64,000 nucleotides of DNA from Cryptomeria japonica. Its lineage: Eukaryota; Streptophyta; Pinopsida; Cupressales; Cupressaceae. A program made the translations under genes and the position numbers. The DNA lies in NCBI RefSeq assembly GCF_030272615.1, contig NC_081414.1, forward strand, positions 337,818,502-337,882,501. Reading direction: 5' to 3'. The notes below the pieces were generated by a model. It made no database searches. It worked only from the letters and a program-made list of their open reading frames with translations, and had not been told where the DNA came from. Shown in pieces: positions 1-9,947 of this stretch (the first letter of the stretch is position 1; each line of letters starts with the position of its first letter).

Positions 1-2410
1 GAATATTTGACCTTGTTGCACTAGGTTCACTCAAACTATTGATCACTGCCTCTTTAATTTCAGACACTTTGAGCAACTCGTAGAGTGGTAAACTTACCTT
101 AACTTTCTTGAGTTCATCTAACACCAAGGCGGCCAATCTTTTCGTTTCATTTCCCGCAGGAGGTGAAATATTTCTTCTTTGTCTGTATTCTTGAGTGTTT
201 TGTGGATATTCAGGGACGTTGCTAGCTTGGGGATCCGGTGGAGTTGAAAAATTGTTTGGAGGAATCGATGTTGTCAATGGTTCGGGATTTCTCTGATTCC
301 TGTGATAAACTCTTTGGTTTGCACCTCCTGACGATTGGTGGAATACTTCCTTGATTCCTTCTACTAAAACACTGTCGTTCAATGGTGGGAAATAGTATTC
401 TGAATCCTCTACAGGTCCATTTGCAGATGCTGGCGGAAACTGAGATCCTGGTGGTAACATCGGTCCATTGGCCGATTCTGGAGGAAATCTCCCATTTTGT
501 TCTTGACTAATTTCTTCTTGTGAATATCTGCAGGTTTCAACGATCATGGCTTGACCATACTGCGTGGTTGGAACAATTTCATACCCTGTGGTGGGAGGAT
601 TTTCAGGCGGATTGGTAGTGCGCATCTCTTGTTGGAAAATGTCGGCTGCAATCTTGAATTCAGGACACTGCAACTCGGAATGTTGGTTCGTGTTGTGGAG
701 TCTGCACCAACTAGACAAGGCTGCTTCGACTAAAAACACTTTGCCCGAAGAGGGGTTCTCTTGACTTTGCGCATTTGGTGGATTGTCCAAGGGCGTCACC
801 ACATTTCCATTGTTGGGAGCTGTATTCCATGGTCTTCTTTGGAAACCTTGATTGTTATTTCCTTGATAATTGTTTCTGAATCCTGGATTATTATTCCCTT
901 GGAAATTCTAATTGTTCGCGTGTTGGCCATGGTTGGCCCTCTGCATGCTCTGGAGTTGATTATTCTGGTTCCTCAAATGGGTGACCTCAGTTGATAACTT
1001 CTTGACTTGCTCAATCAGCTCTTTCATTTCATCTTTCTCTTCTTGTGTCCTTGACGAATTTGTAGCATTTTGCAGGTACACAGGTTGAGCAGGTAGGGCT
1101 TGAGAAATTGGAGCTCCTGGGTGAAGGACCAACTGATTCGCCGGCTGTACGTTGGGATATGTCGCTTGCGGAATTGGATTCATGACTGGAGTTTGGTTGG
1201 CCAAAGCCGTGCCAACTGCCTGCATCTGGTTAGGTGCTGCGACGGACCCCATGTGTAGTAGTGGTCCAGTGATGTTTTGTCCCATGTGCTTACTCACTTC
1301 AATGGCTCTTGTGTATGCCGCATTTAGATCATTCGGAGCTGGATGTGTCCTTACGAACATAGCTGTGAGATGATCTAAGGCTCCATAGTAAATTTCCCTT
1401 GGATCTGCAATAAGATAAGGAGGACGTAGCATTGTGTAGGCTCGGTGAAATCTGTCATTGAAGGAGGTAATAGGTTCATGTTCTCTCCTTCGAACCTCAA
1501 CAAACTGTCTGTATAACTCTGCTGGTGTAGTTGGGATGCCAAACTTGGCAATGAATGCGTCTTTCATCGCGTCCCAAGTCCTGATGGATCCTGTAGGCAA
1601 ATGAATAAACCAAAAGTATGCCTCTTCTCCCAATGAGTAGGGAAAAAGCCTACATGCCACATCTCCATATTCAATTTGTCTGTTTCGAAGAAGGTCCTCG
1701 AACATCTTGATGTGATCTTCTGCTGTGCGATGGAAATCACTAACATTAAACTTGGAACAAAAGTGTTCTGGATTCTTCGGCATATCATGATAAACTGCAA
1801 ATTCCAACGGTGATGGATTGTTGACTAGCCACGTCGCACCATTAAGTACATGAGGAGGAGGAGGTGGAGGTGGAGCACGATGAGCCATTGTATTCCTTGA
1901 AACTGAACTTGATGAACTAGCTTGGCTTTTTGTTTGTGAAATTGCTTGGATACTAGATTGGATCGCCGCTTGGACTTGTTCTTGAAGAACTTGTGATGAC
2001 TCAGGAGATTCTTCCAATCTTAGTTCGAACTCTTTGGGAGTGTCCTCTCTTTTAACTCGCTTTGCTTTGGAAGTAAACTGAAGTTCACTTAGATCCTTGA
2101 TGCCTGGTGTGGACCTCAACAACCTTTGATGTTTCTCGGGCGAGAAAGAACCAATGCGATCCAGCGTGAAGTCTTGCAAGGATTATTGTGGATTCCTCTG
2201 ATTGCGAAGATTCCTAGCTATGACCCTTTGATGTTCTTCGGCTATATCTTCCTCTTGCTCTAAGATGATTCTAACTCTGTTATATTCGACTTGGCTTCTC
2301 CTTGCGTTCCAAGCTACTTGATTCAATTGGGAAATGATGTCTTCCTGGGTATTGCCTATTTGCAAATTGGGTTGCACCACCTGATTCAGTCCTTCATCTG
2401 GCAACACCAT
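1..2410 (-). pseudogene. gag: GL-1 gag polyprotein (Ty3/gypsy, Tat/Athila-like), interrupted by two stops, runs off the window
   Basis: This is the capsid/nucleocapsid polyprotein of the GL-1 retrotransposon, which would package element RNA. It starts at the ATG at 2408-2410, about 95 bp downstream of the LTR end and primer site. It reads in one frame to the window edge except for a TAA at 2183-2185 and a TAG near 905. The capsid core (about 1480-1750) has the plant gypsy gag look: an LPxGSIRTWDAMKDAFIAKF segment, then EVRRREHEPITSFNDRF. A zinc knuckle of the form WC-x2-HNTNxH-x4-C lies near 667-711. Close to the window edge comes the LPLYELLKVSE stretch that precedes protease in Tat/Athila elements. 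A glutamine- and asparagine-rich linker separates capsid and knuckle. The stops suggest a decayed copy; readthrough is possible but unsupported. The family assignment rests on motif recognition only. Confidence 0.85.
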
Positions 2411-2484
2411 CGTACTTCATGATCATGTTCGCAATGTTTTTCTCTTTTCAAAATCTTCGGACTTCGAACTTTGAAACTAAAGAA

Positions 2485-2502
2485 GCCCTCCTTCTAGCGC
2501 CA
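2485..2502 (-). other. Primer-binding site of GL-1
   Basis: On the minus strand the LTR ends with CAACA at 2507. Four bases later comes TGGCGCTAGAAGGAGGGC, which begins with the TGG expected to pair with a tRNA 3' CCA. GL-3 has the same site at the same distance with one change (TGGCACTAGAAGGAGGGC). Position and conservation support a primer-binding site. I could not match it confidently to a particular plant tRNA. Confidence 0.7.
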
Positions 2503-3361
2503 ATTCTGTTGACGTGTATTTTGTACACAATCATACACAGAATAAAATACCATTAGGCATCTTATCCTCTCTTGAGAAAATAGTCTCTAACTGCTGAAGA
2601 TCTGCAAAAAGGATCAGTTAGATAGACTCCAAGGTTCTTTTAGTGGGGTCTCCACGTGTGGACAAGCTTTTTTAGTGGTATGATGTGATTTGCTGTTTCC
2701 TTCAAGGCGTCTTACGGATTCAATAGCTCGAAGATTTCACTAATCTAAAAAGAACTTTCAAAAAATGGAAAAAGATAGGGCTTAAGAGGTCTAATCTAGC
2801 CTAACCCTATGAACGACTTAGCATGAATGAGATTTGGCAAGACTCAACCAATTTCAATTTTGCCATGAGACAACAACTCAACTGAAATTAGTGCGATCTT
2901 CTAAGGTAATAATGATGTTCAATGCATCAAAGATCAAGGACACTACTACGAAGGTACATATCCTAGATACGAAAATGCTTGAAGGTTAAGGACTCAAGGT
3001 GTTTTCCAGTCGACCACGCAAGGCGTTCTTACAATCAGCAAGAAGCTAGTGGTTTGGATTGCGAATCCTACCAAATATCAAATCTCACACTTAGTCTTTC
3101 TAATTAACAAACTACTTTGATTGAGCGTGATTCAAGTACATCCAACAACCATGAAGATAACTCAAGGAACTTGCAACAAAACACCATAACTTCAATATTT
3201 TATTGATTTCCAAGTCATCATATACAACAATTGCTTGAACTTCTCTCTTCAAGACTCAATCTTGCTACAAAATAAAAATTGCTTACAATTCTAATCTCTC
3301 TATTTCGCTCTTAACTCTATTCTCTATTAACTGACTATTACAAATGAAATGAAAATGGGGG

Positions 3362-3451
3362 TATAAATAGCATCCCCAATTACAATGAAAGGTCCAGATC
3401 GAAAGCAAATCAACGGACAAGATCATGACACCTAAACCCTAATTAGGGTTT
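3362..3451 (-). promoter_or_regulatory. GL-1 downstream LTR promoter: palindromic telo-box plus TATA
   Basis: The perfect 18-bp palindrome AAACCCTAATTAGGGTTT (two back-to-back plant telo-boxes) lies at 3434-3451. On the minus strand it is followed about 65 bp later by TATTTATA (3362-3369). The same pair recurs in GL-2, GL-4 and GL-5 at the matching position. It lies about 860 bp before the LTR end, so it is the likely promoter for the genomic transcript. The promoter role is inferred from position and conservation. Confidence 0.6.
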
Positions 3452-3553
3452 ATTACAAATGACCTCCTTTTTACTGAACAATATTAAATACATAGCCAAA
3501 TATTAAATTCGGCACAAAAATCTAGGAGGTATCAACCAATGAGAAATAAGATG

Positions 3554-6500
3554 TCATGTCATCTGTAACAACCTTTCATCTAGAATCTTATTCCCTTTCC
3601 AATTTTCCTTCTTAGCATATGCAATGAATTTTGTCACAATTCCTTCGATTTCTGTGATTGGAATCTCGGGAAGATTCTTGATACTCTCTTCTAAGTGGAT
3701 AACTTGATCAAATGCATCTAGAAGAGCTGTGTCCCAAGTAGGTTCAAGTTCCTTTGTTCTATCAATCAGGAGCATGGTGGCATACATCTGATCATACTGC
3801 TCATCTGTAACATCTGCGTCCTTGCGAAAGATGATAGTGATTCTATCCTCAAACTCTTGTAAATCCACATCTGTCTCGACCTCGATCCTCCTGCCAAGAA
3901 TGGTACGAAGTACCTCAAATACTCTGTCCTGGATCGGATTGATCACCTCCTCAACTTGACCACATCTAACGCTGATGTCCTCAAAGAGAACACTCTTTAT
4001 ATGGAGTAAGGTTGACCACTGAAACAAACTGTGAGAATCACCTTCTAAGATCCTCTCTTGTGCTAAAATTTTTCTAGATGTATGTCTTATAACTCTCAAG
4101 ACAGGGATGACAACGTCCTTGGTATGGGCAAATGCAGCTACTGTTGCCATCAATCTGTGGATTATCTCAAGAACTTGGATAGCCTGATGGGTGATCTTCG
4201 ACATCCTTGTAATAAACTCAATGGCCACCGTGTGAGATCTATCCATCCAATTACATGTACGCTGAACCATATTCCTGAATCTTTCTGCTTCATTGATTGA
4301 TTGAAGGGGCAATGCCTGCAATGGTGATCTAACTGGATCCTGACGTCCCAAAGGTTCATTGATGTGACTGAAATATGTTCTCCATGCACCGACCTCTCTC
4401 TCAAGCTTTCTATTCTTTTCTACTTCTTCTCTAAACTTATCCTTCAATGCCTCAAATGTGTCGGTGGCATCATCTAAAGTCTGCTCTGCTGTGGATGGTC
4501 CTAACTCAATAGTCTGTATATTATAGTCCTCTGCTAGGATCTCACCCTCATATTTGTCTGCTGCCGGTGTAGCTATCTGCAGTTTTCTAGATCCAGTCTC
4601 ATCTCGAATCATCTTGGACATCTTTGTAGCCTTCTTCTTCTCTGTTGTCATATGTGAGCGTCCAACAAGGCTCTCTAGATCGATTGCACTGTCCTCGTCC
4701 TCAATTACGATCACCTTAGTCAATCTCTCCTTCAACCAGTCTGGGATATTTGATCTTGTCTCTTGAACTTGAATTTCTTTGTGTACTACTTCTTCTTGTC
4801 TGGGAGGAGATGTTACTTCATTATCATTATCTAAATCATAGTCTTGGAGAGATCCATCGGATGAAACATGCTGTGCCTGTTCTTCCTCCTGTCTATCATT
4901 CTGTACCATCGATTCCATGGATTCTTCCACTCGAACTGTTCTATCTTCTGGCCTGGAAGAAGTACCTGGTGTTTGATCTTTGTTAGCACCTTGCTTTTTC
5001 TTGGAAGGCTCTTTCTTTTCTGATCTTTCCTTTCTCTTTGAACCTCTCGGATGGAGATTGCCCTCACTGGCACATCGAAGGTTACCTTCACCTGAATTCC
5101 TAGGATTAGGATTGCCTTCACTAACACTGGCTCCACCTTCGGCTGGCTTTTCTTCCAAAGTAAAAGACATGGCTATGCCTTGTTCTCTCAACTTCTGATG
5201 TTGAATGTCTACCCATCTGCGAGTACAAGACAAGACTGGTGCCATCAAATCATCTAAATCCACGGCCTCGGGCTCATTCCAATTCAAACTAATTGTTTTA
5301 CTTTCTCTATCATATGAAGATTGGATGTGCCTGCCGTTGTCCTGAGCTTGGTCGGCTACTCTGTAAATCTTACATTTCCTGATGAAATCCAAAGGCAATC
5401 TAGAATGTATCTTGCGTTTCACTTCAAGATCATCTAGGAGATTCATCATAAAATCTTCAATTTGGTATTCATGTCTAAATCTTCTACCGACTGTCTCTTC
5501 TAAATGTCCATGAGGATCAAAACTATTCCTCCAAGCAAAAGATGAAAAAGGATACAAGGCTAACTCCCTCTCTGCGTCATCCATGGCTGAGACATTGGGA
5601 CATACCTCAACTGAATTACCCAAAATAATAGGTACCTGAACTCCATTCTGATGTCTGTGTCTGAATGCCTTCACATATGCTGCCAACTGCCTTGTTACTT
5701 CAAGTAACACAATTCTATCTGTCGGGTACCTTGGCAACATATATGGAGGTAAAGGACATCCATACACTCTAATGTAAGTGAACTTGGGAAACTGAATGAA
5801 CCAAGCACCGTACCTCTTGATTAACTCTTGGGCATCCTGAGATAATCTGTTGTGAATCCCTCCTTGCAACGTCCTGGTGATGTTCATCGTGAAAGTATCA
5901 TTGATTAACTTGTAGTTCTTCCCTGGTGGATGATGCAAGTAGGTATAGGATTCACAAACTCTGACCTCGCCGGGTCCTCTTCCAATCACTCCTCTGTGAG
6001 GTAGTCCTGCGTACTCGACGCTCCTGATTAAGGCATAGATGACGTATGAACTCATGTGGAAGGACTTAGTAGCCCTGAGTCTTCTCAATTGTACGTCTAA
6101 GCAATGGCTAATTATCCTAGCCCAATGTATTGTACCCTTTCCTTGAACAATCACCTGGATGAAATAAAACATCCATTTCTCAAAATAGAAGGCATGAGGT
6201 GCTCCTGTAACTCTGTTGAGCATGGTAATCAAATCTCTGTACTCCTCTTGGAAATCGATCCGGTGTGGTGTGTTCGGTACTTTGCTCAGACGGGGACGAC
6301 TCTTGAGTAGCCAGTTCTTGTTGATGATGCTTAGACAAGCATCTGGATCGTCATCGTACACTGATCTAGCTCCTTCAATGCTCTTGTATATCATGTCCCT
6401 GTGCTCTGGAAGATGGAAGGCTTCACTTATGGCCTCCTCTGAAAGGTACGCCAAAGTGTTTCCCTCATTGGACACAATTGTCCTGGACTGTGGATTGTAA

Positions 6501-6775
6501 TGACGGGCACACTCGATCATCAACTCGTGGCACTGAATAGCTGGAGGAAAACCGGCCGCCTTAATGATGCCACTCTCTATTATTCTCCGGGCGACAGGTG
6601 ATGGCTTGCCGATGTAAGGGACCTCTCGGAACTTCTTCGTGCTAAAGTTTCCCAAGTTTGTATCTCCAATGTTGCTCCACTTGGACACGATCTTGGTCTC
6701 CACCTCTTCAGTCTTCTGATCTTCTTTCATGAGAGCCGAGCGACTGGTGGATGCTCCCGCCTTTGGGGTCGCCAT
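3554..6775 (-). CDS. LTR-encoded protein of GL-1, about 1,073 aa, function unknown
   Basis: This uninterrupted sense ORF lies wholly inside the GL-1 LTR. The frame is open for 27 codons upstream, but I chose the ATG at 6773-6775 (MATPKAG) because homology with GL-2 and GL-3 begins there. The N-terminal ~450 residues look globular and hold the most conserved motifs: SGI-K-AGFPP, CARHYNPQSR, a WMFYFIQ segment followed by IHWARIISH, NDTFTMNITRTLQGG, and PKFTYIRVYG-PLPPYMLPRYP. A basic KRKERSEKKEPSKKK cluster near residues 577-592 could be a nuclear localisation signal. An acidic serine-rich stretch follows, and the last third is charged and probably helical. I see no zinc knuckle, protease DTG/DSG, RT YxDD, RNase H or integrase motif. 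The N-terminal layout faintly recalls plant 'putative transposon protein' domains in other retroelement ORFs; this is an impression only. GL-2 matches closely and GL-4 is a diverged full-length homologue. Confidence 0.8.
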   Translation of the reverse strand: MATPKAGASTSRSALMKEDQKTEEVETKIVSKWSNIGDTNLGNFSTKKFREVPYIGKPSPVARRIIESGIIKAAGFPPAIQCHELMIECARHYNPQSRTIVSNEGNTLAYLSEEAISEAFHLPEHRDMIYKSIEGARSVYDDDPDACLSIINKNWLLKSRPRLSKVPNTPHRIDFQEEYRDLITMLNRVTGAPHAFYFEKWMFYFIQVIVQGKGTIHWARIISHCLDVQLRRLRATKSFHMSSYVIYALIRSVEYAGLPHRGVIGRGPGEVRVCESYTYLHHPPGKNYKLINDTFTMNITRTLQGGIHNRLSQDAQELIKRYGAWFIQFPKFTYIRVYGCPLPPYMLPRYPTDRIVLLEVTRQLAAYVKAFRHRHQNGVQVPIILGNSVEVCPNVSAMDDAERELALYPFSSFAWRNSFDPHGHLEETVGRRFRHEYQIEDFMMNLLDDLEVKRKIHSRLPLDFIRKCKIYRVADQAQDNGRHIQSSYDRESKTISLNWNEPEAVDLDDLMAPVLSCTRRWVDIQHQKLREQGIAMSFTLEEKPAEGGASVSEGNPNPRNSGEGNLRCASEGNLHPRGSKRKERSEKKEPSKKKQGANKDQTPGTSSRPEDRTVRVEESMESMVQNDRQEEEQAQHVSSDGSLQDYDLDNDNEVTSPPRQEEVVHKEIQVQETRSNIPDWLKERLTKVIVIEDEDSAIDLESLVGRSHMTTEKKKATKMSKMIRDETGSRKLQIATPAADKYEGEILAEDYNIQTIELGPSTAEQTLDDATDTFEALKDKFREEVEKNRKLEREVGAWRTYFSHINEPLGRQDPVRSPLQALPLQSINEAERFRNMVQRTCNWMDRSHTVAIEFITRMSKITHQAIQVLEIIHRLMATVAAFAHTKDVVIPVLRVIRHTSRKILAQERILEGDSHSLFQWSTLLHIKSVLFEDISVRCGQVEEVINPIQDRVFEVLRTILGRRIEVETDVDLQEFEDRITIIFRKDADVTDEQYDQMYATMLLIDRTKELEPTWDTALLDAFDQVIHLEESIKNLPEIPITEIEGIVTKFIAYAKKENWKGNKILDERLLQMT

Positions 6776-7080
6776 ACCTACACAACATTTCATTATAAGA
6801 AATAGATTTTGCAATAAATAACGTAGATAAGAGAGATAGGTTTTAGGAAACCTCATGATAAGTCCCTAGAGTTATCATTTCCTAAAAAAAAACAACGATT
6901 GAGCTAAGAGATTCAAAATTTCAAAATTCAAAAATGAAATATGACGATGAATGAATAAAGCAATAACAATTAAATCGCCATACCTTGATAGAGAGCTAAC
7001 TCTAGAATGCAAAAACAAAATTCGCCTAGGCAAAATTTGAGGTATAAGATAATCTTCAATATGATTCCCTCAAAATATAC

Positions 7081-7345
7081 TTCGCCACCTCTGGAGAGAA
7101 CGTGATCTTCAAGTAATGCCTTAGACGTGGTCTTAAATGATCTCCAAATTCGCCCTTGGTGTGGTCTTCAAATTCGCACCACCTTTTGATAACTACGCGC
7201 CACCCTTGGATGAATGAAATTCGCACCACCTTTGGCCTTCAACGCAATTCGCACTCCACACAAGATGATACTAGCGCCACCTTTGGTTTGAAATCGCACC
7301 ACCTTTGAACACACTTCGCACTATATTCGCCTCTTCTTGATTCGC
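7081..7345 (-). repeat. CACC-rich short repeats between upstream TATA and LTR ORF (GL-1)
   Basis: The plus strand repeats variants of TTCGCACCACCTTTGG and TTCGCCACC at irregular spacing, about eight times. The block falls between the upstream TATA-like site and the ORF start, so it would be in the leader of an ORF transcript. GL-2 has the same block in shuffled order (27295-27545). Confidence 0.6.
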
Positions 7346-7391
7346 ATGAAGAAAGGTAAAAATGATTATGTAAAAATGAACGTTTCACTCC

Positions 7392-7403
7392 CCTTATAAA
7401 TAG
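7392..7403 (-). promoter_or_regulatory. GL-1 upstream TATA box, candidate promoter of the LTR ORF
   Basis: CTATTTATAAGG on the minus strand lies about 620 bp upstream of the ORF start and just downstream of the hairpin array. GL-2 has CTATATATAAGG at the equivalent site, and GL-3 has CCTATATAAGG in two tandem copies. Conservation in three copies supports a core promoter separate from the downstream one. Confidence 0.55.
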
Positions 7404-7727
7404 CGCTCATACCCTTTCACCTCTTAGGCCGACTTGACAAATAAAACCATTTTTTAAATGATTTGCAATAAAATAACAAGGCCGACTTGCCTAATTGGGC
7501 GCTTCAAATCGATTTTTATATTAATTAAATAATTAATTATTAATGCCTTGCGTTTTTTTAAATGAGAATTTCGATTTTTAATAAAGGCAAAAAATAATTA
7601 ATAAAAGATAACGCCATATTAAATGCTAAATAAAAATGGATTTTCAATTTTTTAATCGATTTAGCATTTAAGGAAATTTAAATTTGTTTGTTTGGCGCCA
7701 AAATTGGAAAACAAAGGGACGTACCTC

Positions 7728-9517
7728 ATCGCTCTGGTCCCTTGGAGAGGGACAGGAGCGATTCACCATTTTGTCTTGACTTTTGCATTTCTTACGTCCA
7801 ACTCCTTCATCTCCACGTTAAAAATCGATCACCTTGATGGTCCTTCGAATTTGATCGCCTTGTGTGCGCATATGGGTGTCCTTTAAGTGCACATCGCCCT
7901 GGTCCTTGTCCAAAGGACAGGAGCGATCTTCTTGTTTTCATGTCTATCTTGCATCTTTTAACTTCGATTTTTTTATTGTGGGCGAATAGCATCCTTTGTT
8001 CGTGTCTTTTGCGCTTATTCCATTTGCTCGCATGAAGTTTTGAGTGTATTAAAGGGATCATCGCCCTTGTCCCTTGGAGAGGGACAGGAGCGATCCATGT
8101 CCTTTCCTTGACCTTGTCAACTTTGCACTTCGATCTTCATTGTAATGCCCTTCAAACGTCGTCCTTCACCTTACCTAACCTTGCTTCGCTTTGATCTTTG
8201 AAGGAACGTGCGTGCTTTTGATGATATCGCCCTGGTCCTTGTCCAAAGGACAGGAGCGATGTGAGGCTTTTACATTATTTGGCAATGTTTGGACGTTCAA
8301 CACTTTTGCAAATTATCTTCAAACGATGCCTTGGACCATATGCTATCTTAAGACGTCTTGACTTAGCTTGATCTTGAAGCAAAACAAGGAATCCAAAGCA
8401 AATCGCCCTGGTCCCTTGGAGAGGGACAGGAGCGATATAGTCTCCATGCTCAAAATAATGATCATTTCACGTTCAAAACTCTTGTTTATCATCCTTTTAC
8501 CATACCATGGACCCTCTAAAACATTGCAATGTCTTGTCCTTACGTAAATTTTGCATGAAATGGCCAATGCATCTAACATCGCCTTGGTCCCTTCCTAAGG
8601 GACATGAGCGATCTATGTTATAGGGTGTCAATTTCTTCATTTTAACGTCCTTTGAGTGTTTGCGCATGATGAAGACGCCTTGAAATGTCCCTCGCCACCT
8701 TGTCTTGACTTGTGTCGACCTTGAACTTCGGAGGAACGACCTTGAACTTGCGTAGGGAGTATTATCATCAATGTATCGCCCTGGTCCCTTGGAGAGGGAC
8801 AGGAGCGATCCTTCCCTTGTGGCCACTACCTCACTTTGCCAGGTTCCAAGTTTATATTCAACGGATTCGTCCCTCTTCACTCCATTCGTCCATGCCTCGA
8901 CATCATCTGTAACTTTGCAAGAAAAGCAATTATATCAAAAATCGCTCTGGTCCCTTCCTGAGGGACAGGAGCGAACTAGGCATTTAACACTGTTATGGAC
9001 GTCCCAAAAATCTTCAATTTATATTCAATGCGTTCATCTCATGTTTTCCCTTGTTTTTGAACGTAAACTTTCCTTGACCTTTGTCTGGATTTTGCATAAT
9101 GAAGGAAATCGCTCTGGTCCCTGGGAGAGGGACGAGAGCTACAAGGTACCTCGCCCTGGTCCCTTGGAGAGGGACAGGAGCGATTTGGTCAATATAGGTC
9201 ATTCTCCTTCGTTTTTGCATCTCAAATTATATTCATTTGGCAAAGTATCTTCCTTCGGACGTCCTCCAATTGCTGAGTCATCAAAATCTTGCATGGACAT
9301 GGCGAAATTTGAATTGTAGCTCCGGTCCTTCACTGAGGGACAGGAGCGATTTTCCTTCTGGAGGCCTTTCCGCGCTCATGAAAATCTTCAATTTATATTC
9401 AAATGAAAGATCTTGTCGTTCTCTATCACTTCAAACGTAAAATTTGTCCGGACTCTGCAAGGACAATGAGATATTTGAAAATGAGCTCCCGTCCTTCACT
9501 GAGGGACAGGAGCGATT
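7728..9517 (-). repeat. Hairpin array of GL-1, 12 units, mostly about 167 bp apart
   Basis: Each unit carries a near-perfect 35-bp inverted repeat with arms like ATCGCCCTGGTCCCT and AGGGACAGGAGCGAT and a 4-6 base loop. Units start at about 7728, 7893, 8060, 8226, 8402, 8578, 8775, 8941, 9108, 9150, 9318 and 9484. Most steps are 165-168 bp, two are 176, one is 197, and one pair is only 42 apart. The DNA between hairpins is much less conserved than the hairpins. Within single units, changes in one arm are sometimes matched in the other (the GGTCCTTGTCCAAAGGAC variant). The array lies upstream of the ORF promoter, in the U3-like part of the LTR. Confidence 0.85.
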
Positions 9518-9947
9518 TTGCTCCTACAGGCCAAAATAACAAGATTTTTCACATTTTAACACTTCACGAGGCGAAAACAAATCAATTCCAATGCCTAGGA
9601 TCAAACTTCAAAAAAGTCAAAATTTGGTCAAAATATTCAATCAGACAAAAATTCACATTGACGGTCATCATTTAAACAAGTTTAAGCTCTGCATGAACAT
9701 TCCAATTGAAAATTAGACCATTTTGGCGAAATCATTGCATTCAAAATTTGCATTCTAGAAAAGAAAGCTCAAAAGCTCTCAAAAATGACTGGATTTTGGC
9801 TTGAAAAGGCAAGATTTAAAACCCTAAGGCTTAGCCCTAAATCCAGACAACTAACGGACTAACAAAACCCTAAAAACGAAAGCGAAAACAAGCGAAAAAG
9901 AGGGGGTCCCCATTTGCGATGGGGCGATGTGTGAAATGGTCACAACA

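Larger units (their letters stand above)
2507..9947 (-). mobile_element. GL-1 5' LTR, 7,441 bp, containing a long ORF
   Basis: The unit is bounded by TGTTGACGTG at 2507 and GGTCACAACA ending at 9947, so on the minus strand it runs TGTTG to CAACA as an LTR should. A primer site and gag follow immediately on the minus strand. The solo copy at 22729-29978 has the same ends and the same content, which identifies the unit as an LTR. Minus-strand order: terminal hairpin CCCCAT-N5-ATGGGG (about 9907-9923), hairpin array (9517-7728), TATA box (about 7397), CACC-rich repeats (7345-7081), ORF (6775-3554), palindromic telo-box (3451-3434), second TATA (3362-3369), then an R/U5-like tail. It is inserted in the gag of GL-3; the flank at 9948-9952 is GGTTG, and the partner duplication would lie left of the window. 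At 7.4 kb it far exceeds typical plant LTRs of a few hundred bases to a few kb. Confidence 0.9.

Noticed and set aside
3434-3451. Interstitial telomere
   Set aside because: Only two inverted telo-box units with no tandem run; the same palindrome is repeated in each GL LTR, so it is a promoter element.
4082-6500. Plus-strand open frames within the GL-1 LTR ORF
   Set aside because: Antisense shadows of the long minus-strand ORF; the same shadows appear in GL-2 at matching places.
8497-9319. Overlapping open frames on both strands rich in LVPWRGTGAI or SLSKGPGR
   Set aside because: These are translations of the hairpin units, present on both strands because the units are palindromic. No support as genes.
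7728-9517. CRISPR-like look of the hairpin arrays (short palindromic repeats with spacers)
   Set aside because: Spacers are about 130 bp and related to each other, the context is a plant LTR, and no cas-like genes exist. It is an LTR-internal repeat.
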